64,000 nucleotides of DNA from Lachnospiraceae bacterium (GCA_021771695.1 JAETON010000006.1:52245-116244), one strand, 5' to 3'; shown: positions 49,549 through 61,814, counted from the first letter of the stretch. The notes: generated from the sequence alone by a model not told the origin. Made by a program: numbers and translations.

Positions 49549-50758
49549 CTTTTAATAAATTCATTCCTCGTAAAACCGCATTCTTTCCAAATTTATCTTT
49601 GATATCTAAAATTGTTTTTTGCATTTTATACTCATGCTCCAAAACTGCAGGATCAGAGAACAAATCATACTGCTGATACATCTCATCCACAACATGATTC
49701 AATGTCAAACAAAACCTGTGAATAAAAACACCATAATCTATAATTTGATGATATAACTTTAATGTGTATTCTACAATTTGTCTGGATGAATTTGTCGCAG
49801 CTGTCATCTTAATGGTTCCGTGAGCCGGCTTTTTTCCATATCTCCGGCTGTAACCTATGTGCAATGTGATTGAATCTGTGACAAGTCCTTTTTCAACCAA
49901 TTCAAGACTCAGCAAATCCGCCATTTCTTTAACAATCAATTCTCCATTCTTATAATTTACATCATTTCCTAAAACCTGTCCGCTGCCAATCGAATTCGAC
50001 TTCGGCTTATATGCTTTAATGTCACTCATTAACACTGGTTCTCTCCCCCATGCATGATCAATCAACAATTCTGCATCAATCCCAAACAATCGGTAGAGCA
50101 TCGTCTCATCTGCTTTTGCTATATCTCCCATAGTACGAATTCCTAAACTGTTTAGTTTCTTCGCTGTTCCTGTCCCTATTCTCCAAAAATCTGTCAATGG
50201 CTGATGATCCCACAGCATTTCCTTATAAAGTTTTTCTGTCAGTACACCTATATGATTTTGGGCATGTTTCGCCGTAATATCCAATGCTGTTTTTGCAAGA
50301 TATAAATTCGTCCCAATCCCGCAGGCCGCTGTAATTCCAACACTTTCTAAAATATCCTGCATAATCATCGTTCCTAGTTCTCTGGCACCCATCTGATACA
50401 TTGATAAGTAATCCGTCACATCCATAAATACTTCATCTATGGAATAGACATGAATATCTTCCTTGGCAATATATTTTAAATAAATCGAATAAACCTCCGC
50501 AGAATAATCAATGTAAAGCTGCATACGCGGCGGTGCCATAATATACGGAATAGATTTTGGAATTTCAAAAACCCTGCATCTTCCCGGAACTCCAAGTTCT
50601 TTCATCGCAGGTGTCACCGCCAGACAGATTGTCTTTTCTGTCCGCTCTTTATCTGCCACTACAAGATTCGTTCTCATTGGGTCCAGTCCTCGCTCTCTAC
50701 ATTCCACTGATGCATAAAAACTTTTCAAATCAATACACAAATACACTCGATTCTTCAC
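49493..50758 (-). CDS. Y-family DNA polymerase (UvrX/ImpB-type)
   Basis: YLCIDLKSFYASVECRERGLDP; VYSIDEVFMDVTDYL; IGIGTGTAKKLNSLGI-like HhH. Confidence 0.92.
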   Translation of the reverse strand: MKNRVYLCIDLKSFYASVECRERGLDPMRTNLVVADKERTEKTICLAVTPAMKELGVPGRCRVFEIPKSIPYIMAPPRMQLYIDYSAEVYSIYLKYIAKEDIHVYSIDEVFMDVTDYLSMYQMGARELGTMIMQDILESVGITAACGIGTNLYLAKTALDITAKHAQNHIGVLTEKLYKEMLWDHQPLTDFWRIGTGTAKKLNSLGIRTMGDIAKADETMLYRLFGIDAELLIDHAWGREPVLMSDIKAYKPKSNSIGSGQVLGNDVNYKNGELIVKEMADLLSLELVEKGLVTDSITLHIGYSRRYGKKPAHGTIKMTAATNSSRQIVEYTLKLYHQIIDYGVFIHRFCLTLNHVVDEMYQQYDLFSDPAVLEHEYKMQKTILDIKDKFGKNAVLRGMNLLKGATAAERNRTIGGHKSGV

Positions 50759-50779
50759 CTATATCCCTCCCAAATATTC

Positions 50780-51100
50780 TTACCTTATCTGGGCAAATTC
50801 TACAGCTGCTTCCGGGTAAAACAAGTCCTCACATTCATCCATAATATACCATGCCTCTTTATTCTTCACATACCAAACAATATGTGTTCGGAATTGACCA
50901 AACCGGTCCATCTGCACCCTCATCTTATATTCAATGTATTCTGTCGTTTCTTTTGCATAATTTCTTTTCTCTCCATGTTTGATAAACAGTATCTCTAAAA
51001 TAGGATATTTTAGAATCCCTTCCTCCGTACAAATCTGAAAAGCTGAACACTTCGGAAGCATATTAATCATCTGCATATCATTCCCTCCTTTGTTTCTCAT
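50780..51100 (-). CDS. Hypothetical protein associated with the YolD/Pol Y operon
   Basis: 106-aa ORF immediately upstream of the polymerase. Confidence 0.6.
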   Translation of the reverse strand: MRNKGGNDMQMINMLPKCSAFQICTEEGILKYPILEILFIKHGEKRNYAKETTEYIEYKMRVQMDRFGQFRTHIVWYVKNKEAWYIMDECEDLFYPEAAVEFAQIR

Positions 51101-51210
51101 TGTACCAGAACTTATGTTCGATGTAAATATGAAATTTATGTCATTACAAAGAGGAATATTTTTCTACAAAAAAAGGAACAAAACCTAATGTCTTGGTTCC
51201 TTTCTTTTCC

Positions 51211-52137
51211 TTACAAAACATATTTATTTAGGATTTCTATAACGCTTCCTAAATACGTTCTGCCAAATAAATTTAGATGATTCAAAAGCTGATATAAATG
51301 ATACAAATCCTTTCGTTCCAAATATCCTTCATCTATCGGATTGATTTCATTATATGCTGCATAAAATTCAGCAGGAAATCTTCCAAAAAGCTGTGTCATT
51401 GCCAAATCTGTTTCAAAATCCCCAACATAAACTGCCGGATCGAAAATCCATGCCTTTCCATCATTCCCGCAAAGAACATTGCCACTCCACAAATCTCCAT
51501 GCAGCAAAGAAGGAAATTCTGGTTCTCTTAAATAAGAATCCAAATGTTCTAATAGATATGTAAATTTTTTTCTTATTTTAGTATCAAAATAAACTTCTGC
51601 CCTTTTTATTTGCGGCAAAAGACGGCATTCACGGTAAAACTCCACCCATCCTGCCTTCGGAAGATTCTTTTGGGGATTTGAACCAATAAAATTATCTTCT
51701 AAAAACCCATATTTTACATTATCTTTGACTGACTTTACAAATTGCAGACATTCAGATTTATGTAATTGTGCCAACTGATGTCCAAATATTTCCCAATAGT
51801 TTTTTTCGCAGGATGCACCTTCTATATACTCCAAAAGAAGAAATGAAAATCCTTTTTTCTTATCAATTCCTATTCTAAGAACTTTCGGCACACCAATTTT
51901 TTCTGATGTTCTTAAAGCCTTCAATCCTAGAAATTCTGCAAAAAACATTTTAAATTTCTTTACAGCATTGGTTTTTGCAAAAACCTTTTCTCCATTGGAA
52001 AGATATATTCCATATGAATTATTGATACTTCCTCCATAAATACAGTCCCTTTTCATAATTTTAACATTCTGCCCAAATAAATCTTTCACTGCATCTTCTA
52101 GAGAACAATATATTTTCTCTATATTTCCATTTATCAT
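51211..52137 (-). CDS. Fructosamine kinase-family protein
   Basis: GGSINNSYGIYLSNGEKVFAKTN; LLHGDLWSGNVLCGNDGKAWIFDPAVYVGDFETDLAMT. Confidence 0.92.
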   Translation of the reverse strand: MINGNIEKIYCSLEDAVKDLFGQNVKIMKRDCIYGGSINNSYGIYLSNGEKVFAKTNAVKKFKMFFAEFLGLKALRTSEKIGVPKVLRIGIDKKKGFSFLLLEYIEGASCEKNYWEIFGHQLAQLHKSECLQFVKSVKDNVKYGFLEDNFIGSNPQKNLPKAGWVEFYRECRLLPQIKRAEVYFDTKIRKKFTYLLEHLDSYLREPEFPSLLHGDLWSGNVLCGNDGKAWIFDPAVYVGDFETDLAMTQLFGRFPAEFYAAYNEINPIDEGYLERKDLYHLYQLLNHLNLFGRTYLGSVIEILNKYVL

Positions 52138-52210
52138 TTTTTATTCCCCATAAAACTTTCAAAACAAATATTAAATACCTGCTTACGTTTTAGAAATCCT
52201 TTTAAAAAAA

Positions 52211-52240
52211 TCTCCCAAACACCTCTCGATGTCTGGGAGA
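52211..52240 (-). terminator. Terminator downstream of tpiA
   Basis: TCTCCCA...TGGGAGA hairpin. Confidence 0.65.
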
Positions 52241-52265
52241 CCCATCTTCTAATTAATCAATCAAA

Positions 52266-53012
52266 TTATTTATAATTTACAATCTTTCCGAAGTCTGGTT
52301 TTAAAGATGCACCACCAACTAATCCTCCGTCAATATCTGGCTGAGCAAATAACTCTGGAGCACTAGCTGCAGATACAGATCCTCCATACTGAATACGGAT
52401 TGCTTCTGCTGTAGCTTCATCATAAACTTCAGCGATGCAGGCACGAATAGCTGCACAAACTTCCTGAGCCTGTTGAGTTGTTGCAACTTTACCAGTTCCA
52501 ATAGCCCAGATTGGTTCATATGCGATAATAGCAGTTTTAGCCTGATCTGCTGTTACTCCCTGGAATGCAATCTTAATCTGCTGGCGAACGAAGTCAATTG
52601 TAACTCCCTGTTCTCTCTGAGCAAGAGTTTCACCACAGCAAACGATTGGAGTAATTCCGTGTTCAAAAGCTTTTAATACTTTTTTGTTTACAGTTTCATC
52701 TGTTTCAGCAAAGTATTCCCTTCTTTCAGAATGTCCAAGAATAACATATTTAACTCCTAAGTCTGTTAACATGTTTGGAGCGATTTCTCCTGTGTAAGCT
52801 CCGCTTTCTTCAAAATACATGTTTTCAGCACCAATACAGATATTGCTTCCTTCTGCTGCTTCTAAAGCTGCTGGAATACAAATTGCTGGTACGCAGAATA
52901 CTACGTCTGAAGTTTCACTTGCTACTAATGGTTTTAATTCTTCTACTAAAGCTTTTGCTTCACTAGGAGTTTTATTCATTTTCCAGTTTCCTGCTACAAT
53001 TGTTTTACGCAT
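52266..53012 (-). CDS. tpiA: Triosephosphate isomerase
   Basis: [37 protein letters not shown]. Confidence 0.97.
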   Translation of the reverse strand: MRKTIVAGNWKMNKTPSEAKALVEELKPLVASETSDVVFCVPAICIPAALEAAEGSNICIGAENMYFEESGAYTGEIAPNMLTDLGVKYVILGHSERREYFAETDETVNKKVLKAFEHGITPIVCCGETLAQREQGVTIDFVRQQIKIAFQGVTADQAKTAIIAYEPIWAIGTGKVATTQQAQEVCAAIRACIAEVYDEATAEAIRIQYGGSVSAASAPELFAQPDIDGGLVGGASLKPDFGKIVNYK

Positions 53013-53244
53013 GAGACTTATCCTTCTTTCTTAAAAATATAATATTATAATTCTTTTATATGGTGTTTACACTAAACTCAAACTGTATTACATTTGTTCT
53101 CATTAAATGTTTTTCCATTAAGGTAGTTCCACTCGACTAACATTCAAACTTCGCTTCTACTCGTTTTCACTAAGTCTCGGGAACGGCTTTCTCACTAACC
53201 TCATTCTTCGTATTGCATACTCGAATTCGGTAAGTGTGCAATGC

Positions 53245-54450
53245 CTATTTATCATTTGCTGCTACAACACCTGGAAGGTCTTTTCCTTCTAAGAATTCCA
53301 GAGATGCTCCACCACCTGTTGAGATATGTGTCATCTTATCTCCAAATCCTAACTGGTTAACAGCTGCTGCGGAGTCTCCTCCACCAATAATGGTTGTTGC
53401 TTCTGTTTCTGCTAAAGATTCAGCTACAGCAATTGTTCCTTTTGCCAGAGTTGGGTTTTCAAATACACCCATTGGTCCATTCCATACAACAGTTTTTGCT
53501 GATTTTACTGCTTCAGCAAACTTAGCTGCTGTTTCTGTTCCAATGTCAAGTCCCATCTGATCTGCTGGAATTTCATTTGATGGCACAACAGACACTTCAA
53601 TTTCCCCATCAATTGGATCAGGGAATTCTTTTGCAATTGTTGTATCTACTGGAAGAAACAAGTTCTTTCCTAATTTTTCTGCTTTTGCCATCATTTCTTT
53701 ACAATAGTCAATCTTTTCATCATCTACTAAAGAAGTTCCAACTTCATATCCTTTTGCTTTTAAGAATGTATAAGCCATTCCACCACCGATAATCAAAGTA
53801 TCGCATTTTTCAAGAAGATTGTCGATAACGTTTAATTTATCAGCTACTTTTGCGCCGCCTAAGATAGCAACCATAGGTCTTTCCGGATTGTTTACTGCAT
53901 TTCCTAAGAAATCAATTTCTTTCTGCATTAAGTATCCTACAACTGCAGTGTCAACATATTCTGTTACACCTACATTAGAACAATGTGCTCTATGAGCTGT
54001 ACCAAATGCATCGTTTACAAATACATCACAAAGGCTTGCCAGATCTTTACTGAGGGCTTCTCCGTTCTTTGTTTCTTCAGCTCTGTAACGAGTATTCTGA
54101 AGAAGAACTACTTCTCCGTCTTTCATTTCAGCAACTGCTGCTTTTGCATTTTCACCAACAACATTATCATCTGCTGCAAATTTAACTTCCTGTCCCAGTA
54201 ATTCACTTAAACGTACTGCAACTGGTGCAAGAGATAATTCTGGTTTAGGTTCTCCTTTTGGTTTTCCTAAATGAGAGCAAAGAATAATTTTCCCACCGTC
54301 AGCAATCAGTTTTTTAATAGTTGGCAGTGCTGCAACCAGACGGTTTTCATCTGTAATTACTCCGTCTTTTAATGGTACGTTAAAGTCACAACGTACTAAA
54401 ACTTTCTTTCCTGCTACATTAATGTCATCTACAGATTTTTTGTTTAACAT
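53245..54450 (-). CDS. pgk: Phosphoglycerate kinase
   Basis: [40 protein letters not shown]. Confidence 0.97.
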   Translation of the reverse strand: MLNKKSVDDINVAGKKVLVRCDFNVPLKDGVITDENRLVAALPTIKKLIADGGKIILCSHLGKPKGEPKPELSLAPVAVRLSELLGQEVKFAADDNVVGENAKAAVAEMKDGEVVLLQNTRYRAEETKNGEALSKDLASLCDVFVNDAFGTAHRAHCSNVGVTEYVDTAVVGYLMQKEIDFLGNAVNNPERPMVAILGGAKVADKLNVIDNLLEKCDTLIIGGGMAYTFLKAKGYEVGTSLVDDEKIDYCKEMMAKAEKLGKNLFLPVDTTIAKEFPDPIDGEIEVSVVPSNEIPADQMGLDIGTETAAKFAEAVKSAKTVVWNGPMGVFENPTLAKGTIAVAESLAETEATTIIGGGDSAAAVNQLGFGDKMTHISTGGGASLEFLEGKDLPGVVAANDK

Positions 54451-54532
54451 GTTTCGTATTTCCTCCTAAGATTTTCCGTTTGGAATCAATGGGATTATAA
54501 CGAATGTCTCCATTCTATCCCTAAAATAAAAA

Positions 54533-54562
54533 GGGGAATCCGGTCCAAAGAGACCGGACCCC
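54533..54562 (-). terminator. Hairpin between gap and pgk
   Basis: GGGGaaTCCGGTC-caaaga-GACCGGAcCCCC. Confidence 0.7.
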
Positions 54563-54616
54563 CATTGAGTCTTATCACACTGTAAAATACAGGCTTGTCC
54601 TCATAAAATATTCAAA

Positions 54617-55690
<1,074 letters not shown>

Positions 55691-55832
55691 CTATTGACAA
55701 ACTTCTTTTTTATTGTAAACAATACCTATAAAAATTTCAAGGGAAATTTAATATTTTTATCATGTATACAATAAATTTTTTTTGTACAACTTCAACAATT
55801 TTTATTTATTCTATGTTTACTGTTTTTCTTCC

Positions 55833-57506
55833 CTATTTGACATTTTGACTAAAAACATACCCTGCAATATTATCCGCGTGATCTGAGATTCTTTTCAGGC
55901 TGGATACAACATCTAAAAAAAATACACCTGCTTCCGGCACGCAATTTTCTGATTTCAATCTCTTTAAATGTTTTTTCCGAATTTGCTTTTCCATTTCATT
56001 CACTTTTTCTTCACTGATTTTTACCATATGTGCCTCTTCTATACTGTCTTTTTCAATGGCATAAATTGCGTGATTTAGTGCATTTTTCACATATTCGGTC
56101 AATTCCTGCAGTTCCGTTGCCGCATCTTTTGTAAAATAAAAACCTACTTCTTTTAGGTTCTGAATATATTCTGCAATATTTTCTACATGGTCTCCCGCAC
56201 GCTCAAAATCCGTAATAGAATCAAAGAGATGATTTACTGTCAGCATTTGTTTTTCCGTTAATGATAAATGACTGATTTTTACAAGATATTCTGTAATCAT
56301 TGTTTCCAAATGATTGATAACCTGCTCATTTTGAAAGACTCTTTTTATTTTTTCTTTGCGAAACTCCTTCATTGTGGTTTCTTTGGTAATTCTGTTCAAA
56401 TTGCTCAAAACAATATTCCCCATTCGTACAACCTCTTTTACTGCATTTTCTACTGCAAAAGACGGCGTTTCCAAAATCCTTGGATCAAGATGTCTTAATA
56501 CTTTTTCTTCGATTTCTTCAGCCTCATCCTCTTCCATATCTTCATGAATCATAAGTCCGGAAAGTTTTACCAGCATATTTGCAAATGGAAATAACAATAC
56601 AGTAACCGATACATTAAAAATCGTATGAAATACTGAAATCTGGGTGCTGGAAATATTCTTTAATGCTAAATCATGAAATACTCCAAAAAAAATTGTCATC
56701 ATAATTCCATATATAACTGCTCCCATAATATTAAACAGCAAATGTATAACTGCAGCTCTTTTCGCTGTTTTATTTGCACCAACACTGGATAGAATTGCCG
56801 TAACACAAGTACCGATATTTTGTCCAAGAGTGATAAAAATCGCGGAACGCCAATTTACAATTCCTTTCATAGCCAGCGTCTGCAAAATACCCACAGATGC
56901 AGATGAACTTTGGATAATTGCTGTGACTGACGCACCAGCCAAAATTCCAAGGACCGGATGATTCCCAAGCATCTGAAATGTCTGATAAAAAATAGGACTA
57001 TCCCGGTATATACCAATCGAATTAGACATAGAAGAAAGACCAATGAATAAAATACCAAATCCAACCGCAATTTCCGCCTGCTGCGTTAATTTCTGTTGAT
57101 TAAAAAATGTAATCATAAACGCGCCAATTCCAAGAACCAGCGGTGCAAAAAAATCGGGTTTCAAAATTCCCGCCCATTCATTGGCAGACACCAGCCATGC
57201 TGTAATAGTTGTTCCAATATTGGCACCCATAATTACACCTGCTGCCTGTGTTAAATTCATAATTCCTGCATTTACAAACCCTACAACCATAACCGTTGTT
57301 GCAGAAGAGCTCTGAATAACAGCAGTAATAACAGCTCCTGCTAAAACTCCCAGAAAGCGATTATTCGTCAAATATCCTAATAATTCTTTCATTTTATTTC
57401 CAGCTGCTTTTTGCAGACCGGATGCCATAATATCCATCCCATATAAAAACATGCCCAGTCCTCCAATAAAAGCAAACAAATTTCCAACATGCGTTAATAT
57501 ATCCAT
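55833..57506 (-). CDS. Na/Pi cotransporter family protein with C-terminal PhoU-like domain
   Basis: Duplicated QSSSATTVMVVGFV / QSSSASVGILQTLA motifs; helical PhoU-like tail. Confidence 0.92.
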   Translation of the reverse strand: MDILTHVGNLFAFIGGLGMFLYGMDIMASGLQKAAGNKMKELLGYLTNNRFLGVLAGAVITAVIQSSSATTVMVVGFVNAGIMNLTQAAGVIMGANIGTTITAWLVSANEWAGILKPDFFAPLVLGIGAFMITFFNQQKLTQQAEIAVGFGILFIGLSSMSNSIGIYRDSPIFYQTFQMLGNHPVLGILAGASVTAIIQSSSASVGILQTLAMKGIVNWRSAIFITLGQNIGTCVTAILSSVGANKTAKRAAVIHLLFNIMGAVIYGIMMTIFFGVFHDLALKNISSTQISVFHTIFNVSVTVLLFPFANMLVKLSGLMIHEDMEEDEAEEIEEKVLRHLDPRILETPSFAVENAVKEVVRMGNIVLSNLNRITKETTMKEFRKEKIKRVFQNEQVINHLETMITEYLVKISHLSLTEKQMLTVNHLFDSITDFERAGDHVENIAEYIQNLKEVGFYFTKDAATELQELTEYVKNALNHAIYAIEKDSIEEAHMVKISEEKVNEMEKQIRKKHLKRLKSENCVPEAGVFFLDVVSSLKRISDHADNIAGYVFSQNVK

Positions 57507-57642
57507 GTTCTCCCTCCTGCTCTTCCATTTATTTATTGTGAAACATCCATAAAATCCAAAGAACTTATTAGATAAATATTCCCTTTTTGAAACATTTGTA
57601 TAATAATATATCTATGAAAATTTATAATAAAGGAGTTTGCCT

Positions 57643-58452
57643 ATGATACAAGCAGATTATCATTTACATACCAGTTTTTCATCTGATTCAAATTCTTCTA
57701 TGGAATCTATGATTCTCCATGGAATTTCTCTAGGGCTTAAGACCATATGCTTTACCGAACACCATGACATTGATTATCCAGACAATCCGGAACATTTAGA
57801 TTTTTTGGTTGATCTTCCTGCTTACAAACAGCAATTATTTCTGCTGAAAGAAAAGTATCAAAATCAAATCGAAATTAATTTTGGAATAGAACTTGGGCTG
57901 ATGCCTTCTACTCTGTCAAAATGCCATGATTTTGCAGAATCTGAAGCTTTTGATTTTATTATTGGTTCCACTCATATTGTGAACCATTTAGATCCTTACG
58001 ATTCTATTTATTTCGAAACTTACCCTTCTAAAAAGGGATTAAAAAGGTATTTTGAAGATATTTTAAACAATGTGTCATCTTATAAAGATTATTCTGTATA
58101 TGGACATTTAGATTATGCTGCAAGATATATAAATGATGAACATTTTCAATTCCATTATAAAGATTTTGGAGATTTACTTGATACGATTTTGAAACAAATT
58201 ATTTATGATGGAAACGGTATTGAAGTTAACACTGGAGGATGGAAATATGGCATGAGTGATCCGAATCCGCATCATGAAATTCTCCAAAGATATTTAGAAT
58301 TAGGCGGTGAAATATTAACTCTAGGCTCCGATGGACACTGCCCGGAACATATGGCATATGATTTCCAAAGACTGCCGGAATATTTAACTTCCCTTGGCGT
58401 TAAGTATTACACAGTTTATCGAAACCAAACACCAGAATTTATAAAATTATAA
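57643..58452 (+). CDS. Histidinol-phosphatase (PHP family)
   Basis: ADYHLHTSFSSDSNSSMESM; CFTEHHDID; VYGHLDYAARY. Confidence 0.88.
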   Translation: MIQADYHLHTSFSSDSNSSMESMILHGISLGLKTICFTEHHDIDYPDNPEHLDFLVDLPAYKQQLFLLKEKYQNQIEINFGIELGLMPSTLSKCHDFAESEAFDFIIGSTHIVNHLDPYDSIYFETYPSKKGLKRYFEDILNNVSSYKDYSVYGHLDYAARYINDEHFQFHYKDFGDLLDTILKQIIYDGNGIEVNTGGWKYGMSDPNPHHEILQRYLELGGEILTLGSDGHCPEHMAYDFQRLPEYLTSLGVKYYTVYRNQTPEFIKL

Positions 58453-58485
58453 TGTATGCAACCTATTTATATTGCCCATACTTTT

Positions 58486-58522
58486 TAATGCACTTTCTGA
58501 TCGATATCAGCAAGTGCATTTT
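58486..58522. terminator. Hairpin, AATGCACTT...AAGTGCATT
   Basis: AATGCACTTtctGATcgATATCagcAAGTGCATTTTTC. Confidence 0.65.
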
Positions 58523-58583
58523 TCTTTTTATGCAGAAAGTCTTTTTTATAATTTCTTAAACTTTTAGAAAAGGAGGCTGTTTT

Positions 58584-59201
58584 ATGAACCGTTATGCTTA
58601 TATCCGAGTTTCCAGCAAAGATCAAAACATCGCCAGACAAGTACAGGCTATGTCAAAAGCCGGATTATTAAAAAAACAAATGTATATTGACAAACAATCA
58701 GGAAAAAATTTTAACCGTCAAAATTATCAAAAACTTTTGAAAAAACTAAACTGCGGAGATGAACTTTACATTAAGTCAATTGACCGTCTTGGACGTAACT
58801 ATGAAGAAATTATAGAACAATGGCATTATCTCACAAACACAAAAGGAATTCATATCATTGTCTTAGATTTCCCTTTATTGGATACAAGAAATCAGATCAA
58901 TGGAATTACTGGAAAATTTATTGCTGATTTAGTATTGCAGGTTCTTTCATATGTTGCACAGATAGAACGTGAGAACATTCATGAAAGACAAATGGAAGGA
59001 ATACGAATCGCACAAGAAAACGGCATTCGTTTTGGAAGACCGAAAAAAGAAAAACCAAAAGATTTCGATACACTTTATACACTTTGGGAGCAAGGAAAAA
59101 TCAGTTTAAGAGAAGCATCCAGACGTTCTGGTGTCAGTAATCACACTTTTTCCACATGGATAAACGAGAAAAACAATAAAAATTCTTGGGAAAAAATGTA
59201 G
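58584..59201 (+). CDS. Serine recombinase (resolvase/invertase family)
   Basis: YAYIRVSSKDQNIARQVQAM; IKSIDRLGRNYEEI; C-terminal HTH ISLREASRRSGVSNHTFSTWI. Confidence 0.93.
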   Translation: MNRYAYIRVSSKDQNIARQVQAMSKAGLLKKQMYIDKQSGKNFNRQNYQKLLKKLNCGDELYIKSIDRLGRNYEEIIEQWHYLTNTKGIHIIVLDFPLLDTRNQINGITGKFIADLVLQVLSYVAQIERENIHERQMEGIRIAQENGIRFGRPKKEKPKDFDTLYTLWEQGKISLREASRRSGVSNHTFSTWINEKNNKNSWEKM

Positions 59202-59377
59202 ACTTTTCTTCCCATATATATTTTACATAAATTCCTCTAAAAAAACCTTTTCAATAGTATAAATATTCTATCTTAATTTAGAATACATCAAAAGTTAAAA
59301 AAAGTCTGATTTTTTTCCCATATGAACCCTAAAAGCATTCTGTTACAAATCAATCTCAAAATGAAAGGAAGAAAAAC

Positions 59378-61795
59378 ATGAGGAAAAAAATAGCAGCCTT
59401 TTTGATTGCAATGCTCTTGATATTCACAATCATTCCGAATACTATCGGATTCGCAGAGGAAAATAGCCCTTCCACACTCACTTCTGACACCACAAAAAGT
59501 GATGTTACAGAACAAACTTCTGCGCAAGAGAATACTGAGAGTACTGAAAGCACTGAAACTACTACAAAACCACTGAAAAATCAACGTGATATTTCATATG
59601 CAGCCAGAGTCGGAGAAAAGACTTATGAAACTCTTTCAGAAGCTGTTCAAGCAATCATTGATTCCTCTGATCAAACCGGTACGATTCAAATAATGAATGA
59701 TATAGCGCAGGAAAATGGTATAAAAATTCCATCTGGGGTTAATATTACTTTGAAAGATAATGGAACACCGCATACTATTACAAGTGCCGGAAAAAATGCA
59801 CTCTTTATTGTAGAAGAAAATGCCTCTTTTGCAATAAATGGGAATTTGACTTTAACGCTAAACACTAATAATAAGAAAGCACTAATTGCCTGCCATGGTT
59901 CTTTTACGCTTAAAAATGCTACATTAGATTATCATGGTTATCAAACAAATATAGATCTGGGTTATAACCAAACCAAAGATGAAGCTGCTGTTGTTCTTGT
60001 AAGCGGTCCTAAAGCAAAATTTACTATGTACAGCGGTGTCATTCAAAATGCAAAACTTACTACTGACACTGGTGGAGTAAGAATATGCGATAATGGGACT
60101 TTTGAAATGAATGGCGGTACCATACGCAATTTCGATGCAGGTGGGTCTCTTCACACAGGAGCTGTATTCGTTTATGGTGGAACTGGTACATGGGGAAACG
60201 GAACAGCTGATTTTATCATGAATGGTGGTGTCATTGAAAATAATAAAGGCTACCGCGGTGCAGGTGTCGATGTTTACGGAGATCATAAGGATTATCGTGC
60301 ATCTATGACAATGAATGGCGGTACCATCCAAAACAACGAAGTTACCGGATGGATAGATGATGGTGGAACATCGTTTTCTGCCGGAGGAGCTGGAATTTTT
60401 ATTGAGATGAATGCTTCTGTGACTATGAATAATGGCATAATCCAAAATAATACGGTTCATAGCGGAGAAGGCGGTGGTGTATGCATCGTTGATAGTTGGA
60501 AAGAATTTGAAGAAGCATTTATAAACGCTGGAATCGATATTGACTTAGACCGTTACAGCCAGCTATATCCAGCTGCCTTTACCATGAATGATGGTACAAT
60601 TGAAAATAATAAGGCAATCATAAGTTCCCAAGGCAACGGAGATAACGGCTGCGGAGGCGGCATTTACGTTGCAAGCAATCAGGTCACCTTAAATGGCGGG
60701 AAAATTCAAAATAATACCGCTTCCAGACAAGGCGGCGGAGTTTATGTGGGATGTATTCCATACGTTCTGCATATTAAAGATGCCTTAATCACTGAAAACT
60801 CTGCTGACCTTCTTGGTGGTGGAATCTGGGCATGTCCGACTGGAGAAGTAGAAATTTGTGCTACAAACGGAGTTGCTGTCTATGATAATAAAACCGAAAG
60901 TCCACAAAACGACAATGCAGGAGATGATATCGTATCCATAAAAAAACCAGATAGCATCTATACGTTAACACTTGCAGACCGAATCTTAGGCGGCGGACAG
61001 GTATTATGGTGCCAAGATGGAGGAATTACCGATGAATCCACAAGTGGACTTGGTATGCCTGATCCTTCTGTATCCCGTTATGATTCCCAAAATCCAAAAC
61101 AGTTTACAAACATTAAAAACAGTTCCAAAACTTATGCGTTAAAAGCTGTTGTAAGCCAAAATGCAAAAAGTCTAGCACAAGAGAATGCAAAACTGATCAT
61201 TCAGAAAAATCATTCATACCGAGGTGGTGGTATTGGAACCAATGGCGGCATCGTTATGGGAGAAAAGGATCAAGATTATTCTTTGACCGTAACAAAAAAA
61301 TGGGAACAAGGAACCCCAGATTCAAAGAAAAAAGCAGTTACCGTATATCTGAAAGTTGGAGATATAAAATTAGATCCTATAACATTGAATTCAGAAAATA
61401 ACTGGAAAGCAGTTTTCAATGAATTACCAAATCCTGATTCTATTAAAGATGGAATGCAATACGCCGTCGTTGAAGACCCTGTACCCGAAAATTTCACACC
61501 AGTATATTCAGAATTAACATATGATAGAGAAAACAAAAATATGTCAATAGAAATTACAAACTTGGCGTGTACTACTGCAACGACAGAGAATACAACCACT
61601 GCGACCACAGAAAATACGACCACTATCACTAATAAAAAAACAGAAACGAAAAATCAAACAAAACAAACTACAAAGAAAACCTCTCACACAAAAACTCCTA
61701 GAACAAGAGATAACGCTAATGTTAAATTATGGATTTTCATTTTGGTATTATCCAGTTGTCTATTTGTGATGGTAGCAGCAAAGAAACAGAAATAG
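59378..61795 (+). CDS. Cell-surface protein with right-handed beta-helix repeats, CNA-B-like domain and Thr-rich stalk
   Basis: Signal peptide; many MNGGTIxNN / GGGVYV repeats; YSLTVTKKWEQG...; C-terminal TPRTRDNANVKLWIFILVLSSCLFVMVAAKKQK. Confidence 0.87.
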   Translation: MRKKIAAFLIAMLLIFTIIPNTIGFAEENSPSTLTSDTTKSDVTEQTSAQENTESTESTETTTKPLKNQRDISYAARVGEKTYETLSEAVQAIIDSSDQTGTIQIMNDIAQENGIKIPSGVNITLKDNGTPHTITSAGKNALFIVEENASFAINGNLTLTLNTNNKKALIACHGSFTLKNATLDYHGYQTNIDLGYNQTKDEAAVVLVSGPKAKFTMYSGVIQNAKLTTDTGGVRICDNGTFEMNGGTIRNFDAGGSLHTGAVFVYGGTGTWGNGTADFIMNGGVIENNKGYRGAGVDVYGDHKDYRASMTMNGGTIQNNEVTGWIDDGGTSFSAGGAGIFIEMNASVTMNNGIIQNNTVHSGEGGGVCIVDSWKEFEEAFINAGIDIDLDRYSQLYPAAFTMNDGTIENNKAIISSQGNGDNGCGGGIYVASNQVTLNGGKIQNNTASRQGGGVYVGCIPYVLHIKDALITENSADLLGGGIWACPTGEVEICATNGVAVYDNKTESPQNDNAGDDIVSIKKPDSIYTLTLADRILGGGQVLWCQDGGITDESTSGLGMPDPSVSRYDSQNPKQFTNIKNSSKTYALKAVVSQNAKSLAQENAKLIIQKNHSYRGGGIGTNGGIVMGEKDQDYSLTVTKKWEQGTPDSKKKAVTVYLKVGDIKLDPITLNSENNWKAVFNELPNPDSIKDGMQYAVVEDPVPENFTPVYSELTYDRENKNMSIEITNLACTTATTENTTTATTENTTTITNKKTETKNQTKQTTKKTSHTKTPRTRDNANVKLWIFILVLSSCLFVMVAAKKQK

Positions 61796-61814
61796 CCAGT
61801 ACAGGAGGCAGAAA

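Noticed and set aside
58584-59201. Serine recombinase as the missing integrase of the Tn916-like element
   Set aside because: It is 21 kb away in a separate block with small-resolvase architecture; nothing in sequence links it to the ICE ends.
59924-60460. 178-aa minus-strand ORF
   Set aside because: Antisense to the beta-helix repeats of the surface protein; its repetitive nature mirrors the real gene.
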